Origin: an uncultured Rubellimicrobium sp.
GTDB taxonomy: Bacteria; Pseudomonadota; Alphaproteobacteria; Rhodobacterales; Rhodobacteraceae
Direction: 5' to 3'
Assembly: GCA_902805995.1 (NCBI GenBank)
Contig: CADCUU010000229.1
Coordinates: 1 to 25,922 of the forward strand
DNA length: 25,922 nucleotides
A model generated the notes under the pieces. That model was not told the origin of the DNA, did no database searches, and saw only the letters and a program-made list of their open reading frames with translations. The position numbers and the translations under genes were made by a program. Within the stretch, counting starts at the first letter, position 1, and every line of letters starts with the position of its first letter. Positions 24,133 through 25,922 of this stretch are shown piece by piece.

Positions 24133-24163
24133 GGGCTGGGTCCGCCGAAGGACAACCCAGCCC
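24133..24163 (-). terminator. Stem-loop downstream of ilvD
   Basis: GGGCTGGGT (24133-24141) and ACCCAGCCC (24155-24163) are perfect nine-base inverted repeats with a 13-base loop, in the 120-base gap between ilvD and fadH. On the minus strand an inner GTCC/GGAC pair gives an alternative stem around TTCGGC. No T-run follows, so it may be a weak or factor-dependent terminator. Confidence 0.45.
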
Positions 24164-24187
24164 TCGTTCCCGAGGTCCGGCCCCGGG

Positions 24188-25918
24188 TCACTGGTCCATG
24201 TAGATGTGCCGCTCGGCCTTCGCACCCGGATGGGTGACGGCCCCCCAGCGCGCGCCGCCGACGAGGCGGGCGAACTTCCAGACCGCGCCCGAGGCGTACT
24301 GCGTCTCGCGCGGGCCCTTCCATTCGGCGCGGCGGGCGGCGAGTTCCTCGTCGGTGAGCGCCACCGAAAGCTCGCCCGTGAGGGCGTTCAGCGTGATGAC
24401 GTCGCCGTCGCGCAGCAGCGCGATGGGGCCGCCATGCGCCGCCTCGGGGCCGACATGGCCCACGCAGAAGCCCCGCGTCGCGCCCGAGAAGCGGCCGTCG
24501 GTGATGAGCGCGACCTTCTTGCCCATGCCCTGGCCCGACAGGGCCGCCGTGGTGGACAGCATCTCCCTCATTCCCGGGCCGCCTGCCGGGCCTTCGTTGC
24601 GGATGACGAGGACCTCGCCTTCCTTGTAGGCGCGGGCCTTGACGGCGGCGAAGGCGTCCTCCTCGCAGTCGAAGACGCGGGCGGGGCCGGTGAAGACCTG
24701 CTCGGCCTCCGTCATGCCCGCGACCTTCACGATGGCCCCATCGGGGGCGAGGTTGCCCTTGAGGCCCACGACGCCGCCTGTCTTGGTCAGGGGCGTGGCG
24801 ACGGGGTAGATCACGCGGCCATCGGCCTCGGCCCGGATGTCGTCGAGTTCCTCGCCCAGGGTGCGCCCCGAGGCCGTGATGCAGTCCTCGTGCAGGAGGC
24901 CCGCTTTCTGAAGCTCCTTCATCACGACGGGGACGCCGCCTACCTCGTGGAGGTCCTTGGCGACGTATTTGCCGCCGGGGCGGAGGTCCACGAAATAGGG
25001 CGTGTCCTTCATGATCGCGGCCACGTCGAAGAGGTCGAAGTCGATCCCGGCCTCGTGCGCGATGGCGGGGAGGTGCAGTGCGGCATTTGTGGAGCCGCCG
25101 GTGCAGCCGACTACGCGGGCTGCGTTTTCCAGCGACTTGCGGGTGACGATGTCGCGGGCGCGGATGTTCTTCTCGATCAGGGTCATCACCGCGACGCCGG
25201 AGGATTCGCAGAACTGGTCGCGACTTTCATAGGGCGCGGGGGCCGAGGAGGAGTTGAGGAGCGCGAGGCCGATCGCCTCCGACACGCAGGCCATGGTGTT
25301 GGCAGTGTACTGCGCGCCGCAAGCCCCGGAGGAGGGGCAGGCCACGCGTTCCAGCACCGCGAGTTCGGCGTCGGAGAAGACCCCGGCCTGATGCTGGCCC
25401 ACGGCCTCGAACACGTCTTGGACGGTCACGTCGCGGCCTTGGTAGCGTCCCGGCAGGATCGAGCCGCCGTAGATGAAGACGGAGGGCACGTTGAGCCGGA
25501 CCATCGCCATCATCATGCCCGGCAGCGACTTGTCGCAGCCCGCGAGGCCCACGAGAGCGTCGTAGCAGTGGCCGCGCATGGTGAGTTCGACCGTGTCGGC
25601 GATGGCATCGCGCGAGGCCAGGGAAGAGCGCATCCCCTCGTGGCCCATGGCGACGCCGTCGGTGACGGTGATGGTGGTGAATTCGCGGGGGGTGCCGCCG
25701 CCCTTCTTGACGCCGTGCTTCACGACCTGCGCCTGCCGGTTCAGGGCGATGTTGCAGGGCGCGGCCTCGTTCCAGCAGGTGGCGACGCCGACCCAGGGCT
25801 GGTGGATCTCCTCCTCGGTGATCCCCATGGCGTAGAAGTAGCTGCGGTGCGGCGCGCGGGCCGGGCCTTCGGTGACATGGCGGCTCGGGAGCCGCGACTT
25901 GTCGAAACGCTGGTTCAT
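24188..25918 (-). CDS. ilvD: Dihydroxy-acid dehydratase
   Basis: 576 residues. The three iron-sulfur cysteines are C48 (VATCWNE), C128 (LAGCDKSLPG) and C200 (SSGACGAQYTANTM), the arrangement of [2Fe-2S]-type IlvD/Edd enzymes; GRFSGATRGFCVGHVGPEA near the C-terminus is the family signature. It dehydrates 2,3-dihydroxy-3-methylvalerate and 2,3-dihydroxyisovalerate to the 2-oxo acids that become isoleucine and valine. The ATG at 25918 gives a plausible N-terminus (MNQRFDKSRLPSRHVTEGPA), but only four bases of upstream sequence are visible, so an earlier start and the promoter cannot be assessed. Related IlvD/Edd proteins include sugar-acid dehydratases; the CDKSLPG and SGACGAQYTANTM details and context-free length make the amino acid enzyme most likely. 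Confidence 0.92.
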   Translation of the reverse strand: MNQRFDKSRLPSRHVTEGPARAPHRSYFYAMGITEEEIHQPWVGVATCWNEAAPCNIALNRQAQVVKHGVKKGGGTPREFTTITVTDGVAMGHEGMRSSLASRDAIADTVELTMRGHCYDALVGLAGCDKSLPGMMMAMVRLNVPSVFIYGGSILPGRYQGRDVTVQDVFEAVGQHQAGVFSDAELAVLERVACPSSGACGAQYTANTMACVSEAIGLALLNSSSAPAPYESRDQFCESSGVAVMTLIEKNIRARDIVTRKSLENAARVVGCTGGSTNAALHLPAIAHEAGIDFDLFDVAAIMKDTPYFVDLRPGGKYVAKDLHEVGGVPVVMKELQKAGLLHEDCITASGRTLGEELDDIRAEADGRVIYPVATPLTKTGGVVGLKGNLAPDGAIVKVAGMTEAEQVFTGPARVFDCEEDAFAAVKARAYKEGEVLVIRNEGPAGGPGMREMLSTTAALSGQGMGKKVALITDGRFSGATRGFCVGHVGPEAAHGGPIALLRDGDVITLNALTGELSVALTDEELAARRAEWKGPRETQYASGAVWKFARLVGGARWGAVTHPGAKAERHIYMDQ

Positions 25919-25922
25919 GGCT

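Noticed and set aside
1..25922. CRISPR arrays, insertion sequences, prophage or toxin-antitoxin genes
   Set aside because: No regularly spaced direct repeats, transposase or phage motifs, or small paired antisense-free genes were seen; gene content is uniform in style and composition.

Overview
The window is GC-rich DNA, almost fully coding, from an alphaproteobacterium. Gene content and protein style point to the Rhodobacteraceae/Roseobacter group: a glnK-amtB pair, a membrane-bound urate hydroxylase (PuuD) with a fused allantoinase/OHCU decarboxylase, and a PBP1A-family protein with cysteine-bearing insertions. This placement is an inference from reading the proteins; no marker gene or database search was used. 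I count 22 protein-coding genes, one of them cut by the left edge. There are no tRNA or rRNA genes, insertion sequences, phage genes or CRISPR arrays, and no gene-free stretch reaches 300 bases.

Layout. At 1-3377 (minus) a type I secretion ATPase/permease and its HlyD-type adaptor share an ATGA overlap and are followed by a partial RidA-family gene. At 3500-5265 (plus) lie mlaA and mlaC, coupled by ATGA, and a small secreted four-cysteine protein. A bifunctional penicillin-binding protein occupies 5402-7639 (minus). It diverges from glnK-amtB (7908-9796, plus) across a 268-base region that carries three TTGTGCA-type half-sites. Two back-to-back terminators separate amtB from smpB-sseA-aminotransferase (12616-9980, minus). 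A YcaQ-type DNA glycosylase (plus) diverges from smpB.

A purine (urate) catabolism cluster fills 13859-18445. puuD and uraH are on minus; puuE-uraD (one fused gene), allE and allA are on plus, so the cluster reads outward from a 92-base divergent region. Together these genes cover urate to HIU, OHCU, allantoin and allantoate, then ureidoglycine to ureidoglycolate to glyoxylate plus urea. The allantoate amidohydrolase step (AllC type) is not in the window.

The right side holds map (minus), a CinA/MoaB-type domain protein translationally coupled to an OmpA-family protein (plus), a LysR regulator, an FadH-type 2,4-dienoyl-CoA reductase and ilvD (all minus).

This is mostly ordinary chromosomal housekeeping and nitrogen-scavenging DNA. 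I found no convincing undescribed system. The points most worth checking are the strong hairpin between uraH and puuD, the half-site cluster upstream of glnK, the pairing of sseA with an aminotransferase, the fused PuuE-UraD in a cluster lacking AllC, and convergent genes that overlap at their stop codons.
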